Source: PALSA-1440 sp050011195
Lineage (GTDB): Bacteria; Verrucomicrobiota; Verrucomicrobiia; Limisphaerales; UBA8199
NCBI GenBank assembly: GCA_050011195.1
Contig: JBEKJO010000008.1
Span: forward strand, 8,080-72,079
Direction of reading: 5' to 3'
Length of the DNA stretch: 64,000 bases
The first letter of the stretch is position 1; each line of letters begins with the position of its first letter. Shown here piece after piece: positions 26,943-38,106 of this stretch. A program made the position numbers and the translations under genes. Below the pieces are notes generated by a model. The model was not told the origin of the DNA. It was given only the letters and a program-made list of their open reading frames with translations, and did not search any database.

Positions 26943-27022
26943 ATGAAATTGCAGCCGCCGACGGTAGTCGGCGCACTTTGCCGCCCCAGGGCAAATCAGC
27001 GCCGGTTGCCGTCGGCGGCTAC
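26943..27022. repeat. Dispersed palindromic repeat C, copy 1
   Basis: About 80 bp with two inverted arms around 'CCGCCGACGG' and 'CCGTCGGCGG'. It matches 45156-45235 and 46993-47063. Here it lies between the OB-fold gene and the EF-G paralogue. Confidence 0.88.
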
Positions 27023-27060
27023 GGCTTGCTTGAATCCGCCCTGAGCAGCGCGGCGGCGCC

Positions 27061-29151
27061 CTACTCCGCCTGTTGCGCCAGCTTGGCGCGCTTGCTTTCC
27101 TCGACGATCTTCTGCTCCGCCTCGCGCGGCATTTCTTCGTAATGGTTGAAGGCCTCGGAATGCACGCCGCGCCCGCCGGTCAGCGAACGCAGGGTGCTGG
27201 AATAGCGGTAAAGCTCTTTGGCTGGGACCAGCGCCTTGATCAATTGGAAACCGCCCTCCATGTCCATGCCCTGGATTTTGCCGCGCCGGCTGGACAGGTC
27301 GCCCATCACCTTGCCCATGCAATCCTCCGGGATGCGGATTTCGACCAGGTGAATCGGTTCGAGCAGGCAAGGCCGCGCCTTCTCGAACGACTCTTTGAAC
27401 CCGAAATAACCGGCGATCTGGAACGCGATGTCCTTCGAATCCACCGGGTGCATCTTGCCGTCGTAGAACTCGATCTTCACGTCCACCACGCGGTAGCCGG
27501 CCAGGATGCCTTCCTCGCACGCCTTCATCACGCCCTTCTCCACGGAGGGCACGAACACACGGTCCACGTTCTGGCCCGAGAGCGTTTGCGTGAACTCGAC
27601 CCCGGTGTCGCGCGGCTTGGGCTCGATGCGCATCCAGACTTCGGCGAACTGGCCGGCGCCGCCCGTCTGCTTCTTATGGCGGTACTTCGAGTCGCCCTTT
27701 GTCTTGATGGTCTCGCGATACCGCACGCGCGGCTCGATCAATTCCACGTGCACGTTGTAACGGCGGCGGAGGCTCTCGGCGATGACCTCCAGGTGCAGCT
27801 CGCCCTGCGCGGACACGATCGTCTGGCGCAGTTCCGAATCCACCATGTAAAGGAAAGTGGGGTCCTCGTGGTGCAACGCGGCCAGGCCCGAGGCGACCTT
27901 ATCTTCCTCACCCTTGACGTTGCTCTTGAGGGACGCGTGAATGTTCGGCTTGGGATACTCGACTTTGGGCAGTGTCACCGGCTTCTTGCCGCCGCACAGC
28001 GTGTTGCCCGTGTGCGTGTCCTTGAGTTTCACCACCGCGCCGATGTCCCCGGCGCTGAGCGTGGGCACGCTCGTGCGCGTCTTGCCGTTGAGCAGGTAGA
28101 TTTGGCCGATCTTCTCCGTGCTGCGCCGGGCCGTGTTGTAGAGTTCGCTGCCGAACTTGACCGAGCCGGAATAGACGCGGAAGAATGAAAGCTCGCCAAA
28201 CTGCGCCTCGCTCATCGTCTTGAAGACGTAGAGCACCGGGTCGGGATTGGTCAGCGCCACTTCCACCGTGTTGCTGTCCGCATCAACCGCTTCCACCTTG
28301 GGCCGGTCCACCGGCGACGACCCGTACTTGGCAATGAAATCCATCAGCCGCGCCACGCCGATGTTGCTTTCCGCCGCCGTGCAGAATACCGGCACGAACA
28401 CCTGCTTCTGGATCGCCGCATGAAGGCTGGCGCGAACCTCCTCCTCCGACAGCCCGCCCTGCGCGAAGAACCTCTCCATCAGCGCATCATCGGACTCGGC
28501 AATGTATTCGATGAGCTGGTTGTGCAACTGTTTCGCCCGGTCGGCCAAAGCGCCGGTGGGCGGCGCTTCCGTGAACTTGCCGCTCTTGTCGCCCGCATAC
28601 GTGATGACCTCGCTGCGCGGCACGTCCAGCACCTGGTTGAACCCGGGGCCGGCATTGACGGGTACGGTCAGCGGGAAGACACGGTCGCCGAAGTGTTCCC
28701 GGAGCTGCGCCAGCGTCTTGTCGAAATCGGTCTCCTCTTTGTCGAACGCATTCACGACGATCACCTTCGGGATGCCGTTCCCGGTCGCGCATTTCCAGAC
28801 CGTGTCGGTGCCGACGCCCACTCCGTGGTTGGCGTGCACCACCACCACCGCCAGGTCGCTCACCCGCAGCGCCCCCAACGCTTCGCTGATGAAATCCGCG
28901 TAGCCCGGACAATCCAGAATGTTAAACTTCTTGCCCTGCCACTCCAGGTGCATCAGCGTGGTGGACACCGAAATCTGCCGGTGTTGCTCGCTCTCGTGGT
29001 AGTCCGAGACCGTCGAGCCGGCGGCGATGCTCCCCATGCGGTTGATCACGCCGGCGCACGCCAGCATCGCCTCGCTCAGCATGGTTTTCCCGCACGAAGC
29101 ATGTCCCGCAATCGCGAAGTTACGAATGTCACCCGGTTGATAATCTTTCAT
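27061..29151 (-). CDS. Elongation factor G-like GTPase (EF-G paralogue)
   Basis: 696 residues with the complete EF-G domain order: GTPase, domain II ('LYVFKTMSEAQFGELSFFRVYSG'), III-V ('GDLSSRRGKIQGMDMEGG' in domain V). P-loop 'GHASCGKT', switch II 'LDCPGYADF'. The G4 motif normally NKxD reads 'VNAFDKEE', with Ala for Lys, which may weaken guanine specificity. Position is isolated, not in a str operon (rpsL/rpsG/tuf), which supports an EF-G-2-type accessory factor rather than the housekeeping fusA. Confidence 0.85.
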   Translation of the reverse strand: MKDYQPGDIRNFAIAGHASCGKTMLSEAMLACAGVINRMGSIAAGSTVSDYHESEQHRQISVSTTLMHLEWQGKKFNILDCPGYADFISEALGALRVSDLAVVVVHANHGVGVGTDTVWKCATGNGIPKVIVVNAFDKEETDFDKTLAQLREHFGDRVFPLTVPVNAGPGFNQVLDVPRSEVITYAGDKSGKFTEAPPTGALADRAKQLHNQLIEYIAESDDALMERFFAQGGLSEEEVRASLHAAIQKQVFVPVFCTAAESNIGVARLMDFIAKYGSSPVDRPKVEAVDADSNTVEVALTNPDPVLYVFKTMSEAQFGELSFFRVYSGSVKFGSELYNTARRSTEKIGQIYLLNGKTRTSVPTLSAGDIGAVVKLKDTHTGNTLCGGKKPVTLPKVEYPKPNIHASLKSNVKGEEDKVASGLAALHHEDPTFLYMVDSELRQTIVSAQGELHLEVIAESLRRRYNVHVELIEPRVRYRETIKTKGDSKYRHKKQTGGAGQFAEVWMRIEPKPRDTGVEFTQTLSGQNVDRVFVPSVEKGVMKACEEGILAGYRVVDVKIEFYDGKMHPVDSKDIAFQIAGYFGFKESFEKARPCLLEPIHLVEIRIPEDCMGKVMGDLSSRRGKIQGMDMEGGFQLIKALVPAKELYRYSSTLRSLTGGRGVHSEAFNHYEEMPREAEQKIVEESKRAKLAQQAE

Positions 29152-29479
29152 AAAGCATCACTGACCATTATTCGATCCCCGTCGGAGCCGACGCTCCAAC
29201 GGACGGACAATGTAGAGAACGACCCGCCATTCGCAAGCCGGGAAATCAACCGGCCACGGCCAGAGTGCAGGACAGAATTCTTCAAGAAGCCGGTGGTGCC
29301 ATCACCGCGTAGCGGTACGGCGATGGTAGCCGGGTGCCTTTAGCCCCCGGTCTGAACGTTCAGGCGGGGCCACCGTCGCGTAGCGACGGCTGAACCATCG
29401 AGGCCGGGCAATTGCCCAGGCCGCCGCGCTGGGGCTGCGCCGCGTGAGGGCACGCGGCCTACCGATGGATATTGCGCGC
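29152..29479. other. Gene-free stretch dense in small palindromes
   Basis: Holds several short hairpins: CCGTCGC-GTA-GCGACGG, the perfect palindrome GGGCAATTGCCC, and 'GGGTGCCTTTAGCCCCCGG', within about 29299-29470. It looks like a cluster of REP-type elements. Confidence 0.6.
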
Positions 29480-29683
29480 TCAAGCCGGCTTGTCGGACTT
29501 GCTGTAGGACGGCGCTTCTTCGCGCAATACACCCGCGTCCGGCGCGGGTTTCGCCGGGCGGATGGAAAGGGCACGTTCACGCAGCACATCCAGCAGGCGG
29601 AGCTTCTCAGCCAGCGGGCGCGCGGCCAGTTCGCGGCGCAGGGCGCGCTTGCTTTCGAGAATCTTTTGCAGGTCAAAACTCAT
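29480..29683 (-). CDS. Small helical protein paired with nucleotidyltransferase
   Basis: 67 residues, mostly one or two amphipathic helices ('LQKILESKRALRRELAARPLAEKLRLLDVLRERAL') and a Pro/Ala-rich tail. The start overlaps the stop of the upstream nucleotidyltransferase by 4 bp, so the two are coupled. No family recognised. The pairing suggests a partner or inhibitor of the transferase. Confidence 0.65.
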   Translation of the reverse strand: MSFDLQKILESKRALRRELAARPLAEKLRLLDVLRERALSIRPAKPAPDAGVLREEAPSYSKSDKPA

Positions 29684-30207
29684 GGCGCGTCGGCGAGGAA
29701 TTGCTTCTCAAATCGCTGCCACGCGCCCGCTAATCCATGCCGGGCGACGATGGCCTGGAATCGCGCGGCATCCAGCGCGCCGGCTTCGATGAATTGGAGG
29801 AGGCGGGCCTTGTCCTTCGGGCGGCCGGTCTGCAACGCAATGGCGGCGAGGTGTTCGGCGGTGAAGGCGCGAGCCAGCGTGCCCTCCACGTCCTTTGTGA
29901 CGGCCTCGCGCAGGGCCTCCTCGGCCAGCGGGCTGGTGGGTGGAAGAAATTGCACGGGCCAGCCGGCGATAATGATGTATTCGCCGTGCATCGCTCCGCC
30001 GCGGGCCTTGAGATAATCAAAAATGGGCTGCGGGCTGACAAGGGCGCTACCCGTTTCCGATTTGAAAGTCACAAAGATGTCCACGTCGAGGGTCGCGCTG
30101 GGTTCGAGATAAAACGTCGCACCCACCGCGCCGCCGATGGCGTAGCGTTCAATGACGCCGTCGGACTGCATCCGGTTGATCGTGGCGATGACTTCTCGGA
30201 TGTTCAC
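29680..30207 (-). CDS. Nucleotidyltransferase-fold protein
   Basis: 175 residues. 'YAIGGAVGATFYLEPSATLDVDIFV' is the Pol-beta/MNT-like signature: a GG pair (about 25-26) followed by DVD (Asp 41 and 43) for metal binding. The C-terminal half is helical. Similar proteins occur in AbiEii/MNT-type toxin-antitoxin and resistance systems, but this one lacks the size of AbiEii. The adjacent 67-residue gene is a candidate partner. Confidence 0.72.
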   Translation of the reverse strand: MNIREVIATINRMQSDGVIERYAIGGAVGATFYLEPSATLDVDIFVTFKSETGSALVSPQPIFDYLKARGGAMHGEYIIIAGWPVQFLPPTSPLAEEALREAVTKDVEGTLARAFTAEHLAAIALQTGRPKDKARLLQFIEAGALDAARFQAIVARHGLAGAWQRFEKQFLADAP

Positions 30208-30219
30208 GCGGAGAATATA

Positions 30220-30345
30220 TCAGGCGGCCAGCACCGAGTTAAGTTCTTCCAGCAGGCGCGGCAGTTGCTCCCCGAAGAGTTGATGCGCTTTGCCCAGGCC
30301 CCCGCGCTGGTTGAACGGCGAGAGTTCCAAATCCTCCGGCTCGAT
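30220..30345 (-). pseudogene. C-terminal remnant of type I restriction HsdR
   Basis: A 41-codon fragment reads 'EPEDLELSPFNQRGGLGKAH', then 'QLFGEQLPRLLEELNSVLAA', then a stop. This resembles the extreme C-terminus of EcoEI-type HsdR proteins ('..PF...GGL.KAYQLFG..L..LL.ELN..LAA'). An in-frame TGA lies immediately upstream and no HsdR motor or other hsd genes are present, so it is a relic. Confidence 0.6.
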
Positions 30346-30366
30346 TCACGGGCGGTCTGCCGAGCT

Positions 30367-31008
30367 TCATTGTGTCCGCCTGCCTCTCTTCCATGCACGG
30401 CCAAGCCCACAGAGCGCTGCCAGAGCAACGAGCGTGGCACATGACGGCTCGGGCACGCCGCTGATGACCACGTTGTCGAGCGAAAAGGGAGCATTTAGAA
30501 TCTCAACCTCATATACGTTCTGGAAGCTCGAACTGAGGTAAAACGTCTGGAAATTGGCGCTGGTGACGGTAAAATAGTTCGTAGTTGTCAACGTTGGTCC
30601 CATAATGTTGTTTTCGTAGCCGACGACTTCGAGCGTCGGGTTGGAACCAGTCGCGCACCTTGCCGCATCGAAGGAAACGAGGTTGAAGAGGGCCGCGGGT
30701 GTCAAGCTGAACTCCAAGCCACCCCCGCCCACGAATACGTCTGGGGCCTCCAGGTAACCCGTCCCGTCTTGTGGATACCCAGGGACACCAGGCCCCACAA
30801 GGAACAGGCCCCCGTCCGGAAGAACCGTGAACCGCATCCCTGCTTCGAGGTAGTACGCCATCCCCCCCGAGATTGTTCCGGGCGGCTGGCCTTCAAATGT
30901 AACGGTTGTCGTTCCCTGGCCCAAGCACACCGTCGCGAGGCAAAAGAAAGCCAGCGCCGCCGAGGCCGCGAACCCGATTCGATTCGTGAGCGGTTTGGCG
31001 GCTTTCAT
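30367..31008 (-). CDS. PEP-CTERM sorting-domain protein
   Basis: 213 residues from the ATG at 31008, with signal peptide 'GFAASAALAFFCLATVCLG'. The body is beta-rich ('TTTVTFEGQPPGTISGG'), like carbohydrate-binding or lectin-like surface proteins. The C-terminus 'VPEPSCATLVALAALCGLG' plus a basic tail is a PEP-CTERM anchor recognised by exosortase, which is not in this window. A longer frame reaches 31089 but lacks signal-peptide logic. Confidence 0.82.
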   Translation of the reverse strand: MKAAKPLTNRIGFAASAALAFFCLATVCLGQGTTTVTFEGQPPGTISGGMAYYLEAGMRFTVLPDGGLFLVGPGVPGYPQDGTGYLEAPDVFVGGGGLEFSLTPAALFNLVSFDAARCATGSNPTLEVVGYENNIMGPTLTTTNYFTVTSANFQTFYLSSSFQNVYEVEILNAPFSLDNVVISGVPEPSCATLVALAALCGLGRAWKRGRRTQ

Positions 31009-31740
31009 TGTGTCTGCCTGCCCGTCAAGGCCGCCGGCGAACAACCGTATGAGCATGGCCTCACCAGCGTCTTGGATTCTCGTCTCCATTCGTTCCTCGG
31101 TTGATTACGATTCAAGTTTGCCCTCTTAGTTTCCTGCACGCCTGCCATTTGTCTTATGGTAGGGCTTTCCTCCCCGAGGGGTCAACCCTTTTTCCAGTGT
31201 TTTGCCGAAAATAATGCTCCCGTTTTTAGAGCATGTTGGCACGCATCAAGTCTGCGAGCGCCACAGGGGAAAATCCGAGGGGCGGAGCGCGGGGAGCCGC
31301 CACCCAACAGGGTTGGGAAGACCTCCTCTCCACGTTCGTGTCGGCCCCGCCTGCCGCTGCGCACAGCCTCGCACGGTCGCTCTGGCTCATTTAACCCATT
31401 TAATCCAGTTAACTCCCATCTATACATCAGCACTCCTAATGCCGACGCCACCACCAATATCCTGAGCAGGCCCTCTCCAGGTTCAGGTTCCCCGGAACGC
31501 TCACCAGAACACACAACACGCGACACGAAATCCCGTATCACCGTCAAACTCCCCACCCTCACCACCGCCTGCGCCCAACTGCGCCTCCCGTCGCCAACTG
31601 CTGCCGCAGGCGAGCCTCCCGATGGGTCACCAACCAAAGCCCTTGATGTTTAACCCTAGAAACCGCACTTGGAGCCGTGATTTCAAGTGCACGGCCAGTC
31701 AGAAGTCTCGCCGTATCAAGCACTTCGCATGGATGCACCG

Positions 31741-31757
31741 CAACTGCGCCGCAGTTG
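31741..31757. repeat. Perfect 17-bp interrupted palindrome (first of two)
   Basis: CAACTGCG-C-CGCAGTTG, an 8-1-8 dyad, 6 bp from a second one of the same geometry. Confidence 0.7.
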
Positions 31758-31763
31758 GAATGG

Positions 31764-31780
31764 TTCACCTGTCAGGTGAA
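31764..31780. repeat. Perfect 17-bp interrupted palindrome (second of two)
   Basis: TTCACCTG-T-CAGGTGAA, again 8-1-8. The adjacent pair looks operator-like or hairpin-forming, but no gene lies close by. Confidence 0.7.
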
Positions 31781-32237
31781 GACTTCCCGATTTTGGATTG
31801 ATACCACTTCCAGCTCGAAGATGCACTATTTCCTGTAAGGCAAGCAGGCACAGTAGTTTGTGCCATATTTGAACAGACCTTGGGGGCTACCGCAGGCACG
31901 AAGACTACTGCGGGCGGCGGTGTGGCGGGTATTGGGAGGATCATCGGAGCGGCGTCAGGCCGCAGAGAGACTTCTCAACGCAAAACCTGTCATTTTTGCC
32001 GCTCGCACGAAGGGGCGCAAGGGTGTTTTCTGCCCTTGCGCCCATAGTCGTGTCGGGTTCGACTCTACCGGCAACGGTTCTGAGGCCCGCTCACGGGAGC
32101 CGTGGTCTGAGCAATCCACGAGGCTGGGGGGTACTTATGCTATTTCTATCACACTGTCAAGTAGAGAGTTAAACCCCTTGGCTTCCTCGGCTGAGGGCGA
32201 AGCCGCCAGCAGGACTCAGTGAATAATAGCGGGGGAA

Positions 32238-32268
32238 ACGTGATGCGTGATGCGTGATACGTGATGGG
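32238..32268. repeat. Dispersed repeat D, intergenic copy
   Basis: Tandem 'GTGATGCGTGATGC' units; the complement appears in ribH (34347-34372) and at the end of the alcohol dehydrogenase gene (58451-58476). Confidence 0.7.
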
Positions 32269-32330
32269 CCCTCGGATGGGGGGAGCGCGGGGGTGAGAAT
32301 TCCCCGCCCATTTGACGCGCATTGGGACCA

Positions 32331-32392
32331 GGAACCCCCAGGCAAAGACGGACCCCTCACCCCGGCCCTCTCCCCTTCGGAAGGGGAGAGGG
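32331..32392. repeat. Dispersed palindromic repeat A, intergenic copy
   Basis: A 62-bp match to the recD copy, with CGGA-type loop. Confidence 0.9.
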
Positions 32393-32783
32393 AGACTCGT
32401 GGTCAGCTCTCTGGCGAATCAAGGTTCATGGGGGGCGCATCGTCGGAATAGCGCATTTTCGAGCTGGAAGTGGTATGATACCCCAATCGCCTTCTCCCGA
32501 ACATTTCAAAGGTCGAGACTCCAAAACAAGCATCTCCTCAGACTTCAACTGCGGCTTCCAGGATGAAACCACGCTTCATCTTCCAACTGCTGGCCAGACC
32601 CCACCAGCCACTACCACCCCTCCATCTTCACCCTCGTTGCTTCTGCCTTCCACCGCCCCCGGCCTCCCGCTGAGCGTGGCCATTTTCACCCGCCACTCCG
32701 GCTCCGTTTCAAACCTGTCAATGGCCCCGGCAAGGAAATAGGCTGGCGTTTATCGGGCGGCCCGATAGTTTGATTGCCGGTTT

Positions 32784-33983
32784 ATGACGCAACGGTTCAA
32801 TTCCATCGAATCCTTGGTGGCCGATTTGCAGCGGGGCAAAATGGTGATCGTGGTGGACGATGCCGACCGCGAGAATGAAGGCGACGTGATCATGGCGGCG
32901 CAGTTCGTGACGCCGGCCGCCGTGAATTTCATGGCCAAGCACGGACGCGGCCTGATTTGCGTGCCGACGACTTCCGAGCGCCTGCAGCAACTGGGCATCG
33001 AGCGGATGGTGCGCCAGAACCGCGACACCTTCCGAACTGATTTCCAGGTCACCGTGGATGCGGCGCGCGGGATTACCACCGGCATCAGCGCCGGCGACCG
33101 GGCCGAGACCATCCGGATCATGGCCGACCCGACGGCGGCGCCGGACGACCTCGTGCAACCGGGACACGTGTTTCCCCTGCGGGCGCGGCCGGGCGGGGTG
33201 TTGCAACGGGCGGGTCACACCGAGGCGACGGTGGACCTGGTGCAGCTTGCGGGCTGCCGGCCGATCGGGGTGATCTGCGAAATCATGAGCGACGACGGCT
33301 CGATGGCCCGGCTGCCGGAGCTGGTCAAGTTCGCCACCAGGCACCGGCTGAAGATTTGCGCCATTGCCGATCTGATCCAATACCGGCGCGCGCGGGAGAA
33401 GCTGGTGGAGCGCATGGAGGTGGTGAAGCTCCCGACGGACTACGGCGACTTTGATTTATACCTCTACCACTCGAAGCTCGACGGGCAACATCACCTGGCC
33501 CTGGTCTGCGGGGAAGTGGCAGGGAAGCAAAAGGTGTTGGTGCGCGTCCACAGCGAGTGTCTGACGGGCGACGTGTTCGGGTCGCGCCGGTGCGATTGCG
33601 GGCCGCAGTTGCATGAAGCGATGCGGCAAATTGCGGAAGCCGGCCGCGGCGTGGTGGTGTATATGCGCCAGGAAGGCCGGGGCATCGGCCTGGCGCCGAA
33701 AATCAAGGCCTACAAACTGCAGGAACAGGGCTACGACACGGTGGAGGCCAACCAGAAGCTCGGCTTCGACATGGACCTGCGCGAATACGGCCTGGGAGCG
33801 CAGATTCTGGCGGACCTCGGCCTCAAGACGATTCGCCTGCTGACGAACAACCCGCGGAAGATTGTGGGGCTGGAAGGCTACGGGCTGGAAATCGTCGAGC
33901 AGATACCGATCAAGGTGAAACCCAATCCCCATAACGCGCGCTATCTGAAGACGAAGCGGGAGAAACTGGGGCATCTGCTGTAA
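32784..33983 (+). CDS. ribBA: Bifunctional DHBP synthase / GTP cyclohydrolase II
   Basis: 399 residues. N-terminal RibB domain (about 1-200): 'VVDDADRENEGDVIMAAQFV' with the acidic metal ligands, and 'HVFPLRA...GHTEATVDL'. C-terminal RibA domain (about 205-399): zinc site 'ECLTGDVFGSRRCDCG' (Cys about 258, 269, 271) and 'RQEGRGIGL'. It makes the two early riboflavin precursors, from ribulose 5-phosphate and GTP. The ribH gene follows after a 146-bp spacer packed with repeats. Confidence 0.97.
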   Translation: MTQRFNSIESLVADLQRGKMVIVVDDADRENEGDVIMAAQFVTPAAVNFMAKHGRGLICVPTTSERLQQLGIERMVRQNRDTFRTDFQVTVDAARGITTGISAGDRAETIRIMADPTAAPDDLVQPGHVFPLRARPGGVLQRAGHTEATVDLVQLAGCRPIGVICEIMSDDGSMARLPELVKFATRHRLKICAIADLIQYRRAREKLVERMEVVKLPTDYGDFDLYLYHSKLDGQHHLALVCGEVAGKQKVLVRVHSECLTGDVFGSRRCDCGPQLHEAMRQIAEAGRGVVVYMRQEGRGIGLAPKIKAYKLQEQGYDTVEANQKLGFDMDLREYGLGAQILADLGLKTIRLLTNNPRKIVGLEGYGLEIVEQIPIKVKPNPHNARYLKTKREKLGHLL

Positions 33984-33990
33984 GCAAAAT

Positions 33991-34120
33991 GGAGTAATGG
34001 AGTGTTGGAGTATTGGAGTGTTGGAGTATTGGAGTATTGGAGTGATGGAATGATGGAGTATTGGGGTGATGGGCTGGACCAAGACCCCAACACTCCAGCA
34101 CTCCAGCACTCCAGCACTCC
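33991..34120. repeat. 8-bp tandem array with complementary arm, ribBA-ribH spacer
   Basis: Ten 8-bp units of the type GGAGTRTT run from 33991 to 34070. The inverse complement of the same unit is repeated at 34087-34120 (CACTCCAG units). Transcribed, the two arms would pair into a long hairpin between ribBA and ribH. Confidence 0.88.
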
Positions 34121-34129
34121 GTTTTCTTT

Positions 34130-34630
34130 ATGCTGAAACCTATCAAATCGAACAGAGTTCACGCGGGTGACGCGCGGTTCGCCATTGTCGCCTCGCAATA
34201 CAACGCGCCTTACGTCGAGGCGATGCTGCAGGCGGCGACGGAGGAATTGGAGCGCGCGGGAGCCAGGGAAGTGCTGGTCGTGCGCGTGCCGGGCGCGTAC
34301 GAGATTCCAGTCGTGGCGGCGCGTCTCGCCCGGGCAGCTTTCCCGCACACGTCACGCATCACGCGTCGTGCCTCGGCCCCCTCCGCCATCATTTGCCTGG
34401 GCGTGATTTTGCGCGGGGAGACGGTCCATGCGGCGCACATCGGCGAAGCCGTGAGCCGCGCGCTGATGGAGATTCAGGTGCGACACGAGGTGCCGGTCAT
34501 CCACGAGGTGCTGCTGCTGGAAAACGAGGAGCAAGCGCGCGCAAGGTGCCTGGACCCCAAGCGCAACCGGGGCCGGGAAGCGGCGCAGACGGCGCTGGCC
34601 ATGGCGCAGGTGATGGCCGGTCTGGCCTGA
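34130..34630 (+). CDS. ribH: 6,7-dimethyl-8-ribityllumazine synthase
   Basis: 166 residues. 'IVASQYNAPYVEAML', 'VPGAYEIPVVAARLA', 'AIICLGVILRGETVHAAHIG' and 'VPVIHEVLLLENEEQARAR' are the lumazine synthase blocks. It condenses the RibB product with the pyrimidine intermediate in riboflavin synthesis. The family is usually 150-160 residues; the extra length is a stretch 'FPHTSRITRRASAPS' (about 70-84), encoded by a dispersed repeat, in the surface region before the 'AIICLG' strand. Confidence 0.95.
   Translation: MLKPIKSNRVHAGDARFAIVASQYNAPYVEAMLQAATEELERAGAREVLVVRVPGAYEIPVVAARLARAAFPHTSRITRRASAPSAIICLGVILRGETVHAAHIGEAVSRALMEIQVRHEVPVIHEVLLLENEEQARARCLDPKRNRGREAAQTALAMAQVMAGLA
34347..34372. 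repeat. Dispersed repeat D, copy in ribH
   Basis: CACACGTCACGCATCACGC and following bases, in frame in ribH and complementary to the intergenic copy at 32238-32268. Confidence 0.7.
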
Positions 34631-34675
34631 ATTTCCTTTCGACGCGCCCGCCAATCCTGTCTAACGTTTCGGGCG

Positions 34676-37504
<2,829 letters not shown>

Positions 37505-37620
37505 GAGACTTCACCGAGGCTGTCGGGCACGAAGCAAAAGGGCGTTCTACGGCTTTCTTGAGCGGCCTGGCTCCCCCCGCAAATTGCCGGTTGCGGCTTC
37601 GGCGGGGTTCAGTTAAGATA

Positions 37621-38079
37621 ATGCACAACATGAAGATAACAGAAGCCCTGGTTGCGGAGCATACCATATTCTTGACCGTATTCGATCAGATCGAGCGGGT
37701 GCTGCCCAGCCTCGCCACGCCAACGGAGGTCAGGACGATGGCCAGCATCATGGAGCGGCTGCTGGAGGAGCACGCCAAGACCGAAACCAACCTCGCCTAT
37801 CTGGCCCTGGATCATGTGCTGGCAGACAACGGCGAGCTTAAGCGCATGCACCACGACCATCATGAGATCGACGACCGGTTGCGAAAAGTGCATACGGCAA
37901 AGACTTGCGCCGAAGCGCGGCGCCTCCTGAAGGTGACAATCGCGGGCACGCGTGAGCACTTTCGCGCGGAAGAGCGCAGCGTGTTTCCGTTGCTCGAGAA
38001 GGTGCTCCGGCAGGAAACGCTCGCCGAATTGGGACAGAGCTGGCTGCAGCGGCAGGCAACGCCAGCGAGCCACGCTTAA
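37621..38079 (+). CDS. Hemerythrin-domain protein
   Basis: 152 residues. The HHE pattern is complete: His 14 ('AEHTIF'), His 51 and Glu 55 ('EEHAKTE'), His in 'MHHDHHEID' (77-81), and His 113 with Glu 117/118 ('REHFRAEER'), consistent with a di-iron four-helix bundle. It may bind oxygen or nitric oxide or take part in iron handling. Start at 37621, with a second ATG at 37630. Confidence 0.85.
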   Translation: MHNMKITEALVAEHTIFLTVFDQIERVLPSLATPTEVRTMASIMERLLEEHAKTETNLAYLALDHVLADNGELKRMHHDHHEIDDRLRKVHTAKTCAEARRLLKVTIAGTREHFRAEERSVFPLLEKVLRQETLAELGQSWLQRQATPASHA

Positions 38080-38106
38080 CCCGGCCAACCTGCCGGCGAC
38101 CGGAGT

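Larger units (their letters stand above)
31801..32475. repeat. Inverted-repeat-bounded segment (MITE-like)
   Basis: The left arm (31801-31832, beginning ATACCACTTCCAGCTCGAA) is repeated in inverse orientation at 32446-32475 with two mismatches and one indel. The 675-bp segment between holds no transposase, and includes repeats A and D. It may be a non-autonomous element or two independent copies of one repeat. Confidence 0.6.
31009..32783. other. 1.8-kb gene-free, repeat-rich stretch
   Basis: No credible gene. It contains two adjacent 17-bp palindromes (31741-31780), two inverted arms of about 31 bp (31801-31832 and 32446-32475), a 'GATGCGT' repeat (32238-32268) and a copy of repeat A (32331-32392). 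I looked for an FMN riboswitch before ribBA and did not find its conserved boxes. Confidence 0.65.

Noticed and set aside
32041..32075. tRNA-like T-loop 'GGTTCGACTC'
   Set aside because: The flanking bases do not form a T stem or an acceptor stem.
32600..32783. FMN riboswitch upstream of ribBA
   Set aside because: The conserved RFN boxes are not present in this leader.
33991..34120. CRISPR array
   Set aside because: Units are 8 bp, contiguous and without spacers; it is a simple tandem array with an inverted arm.
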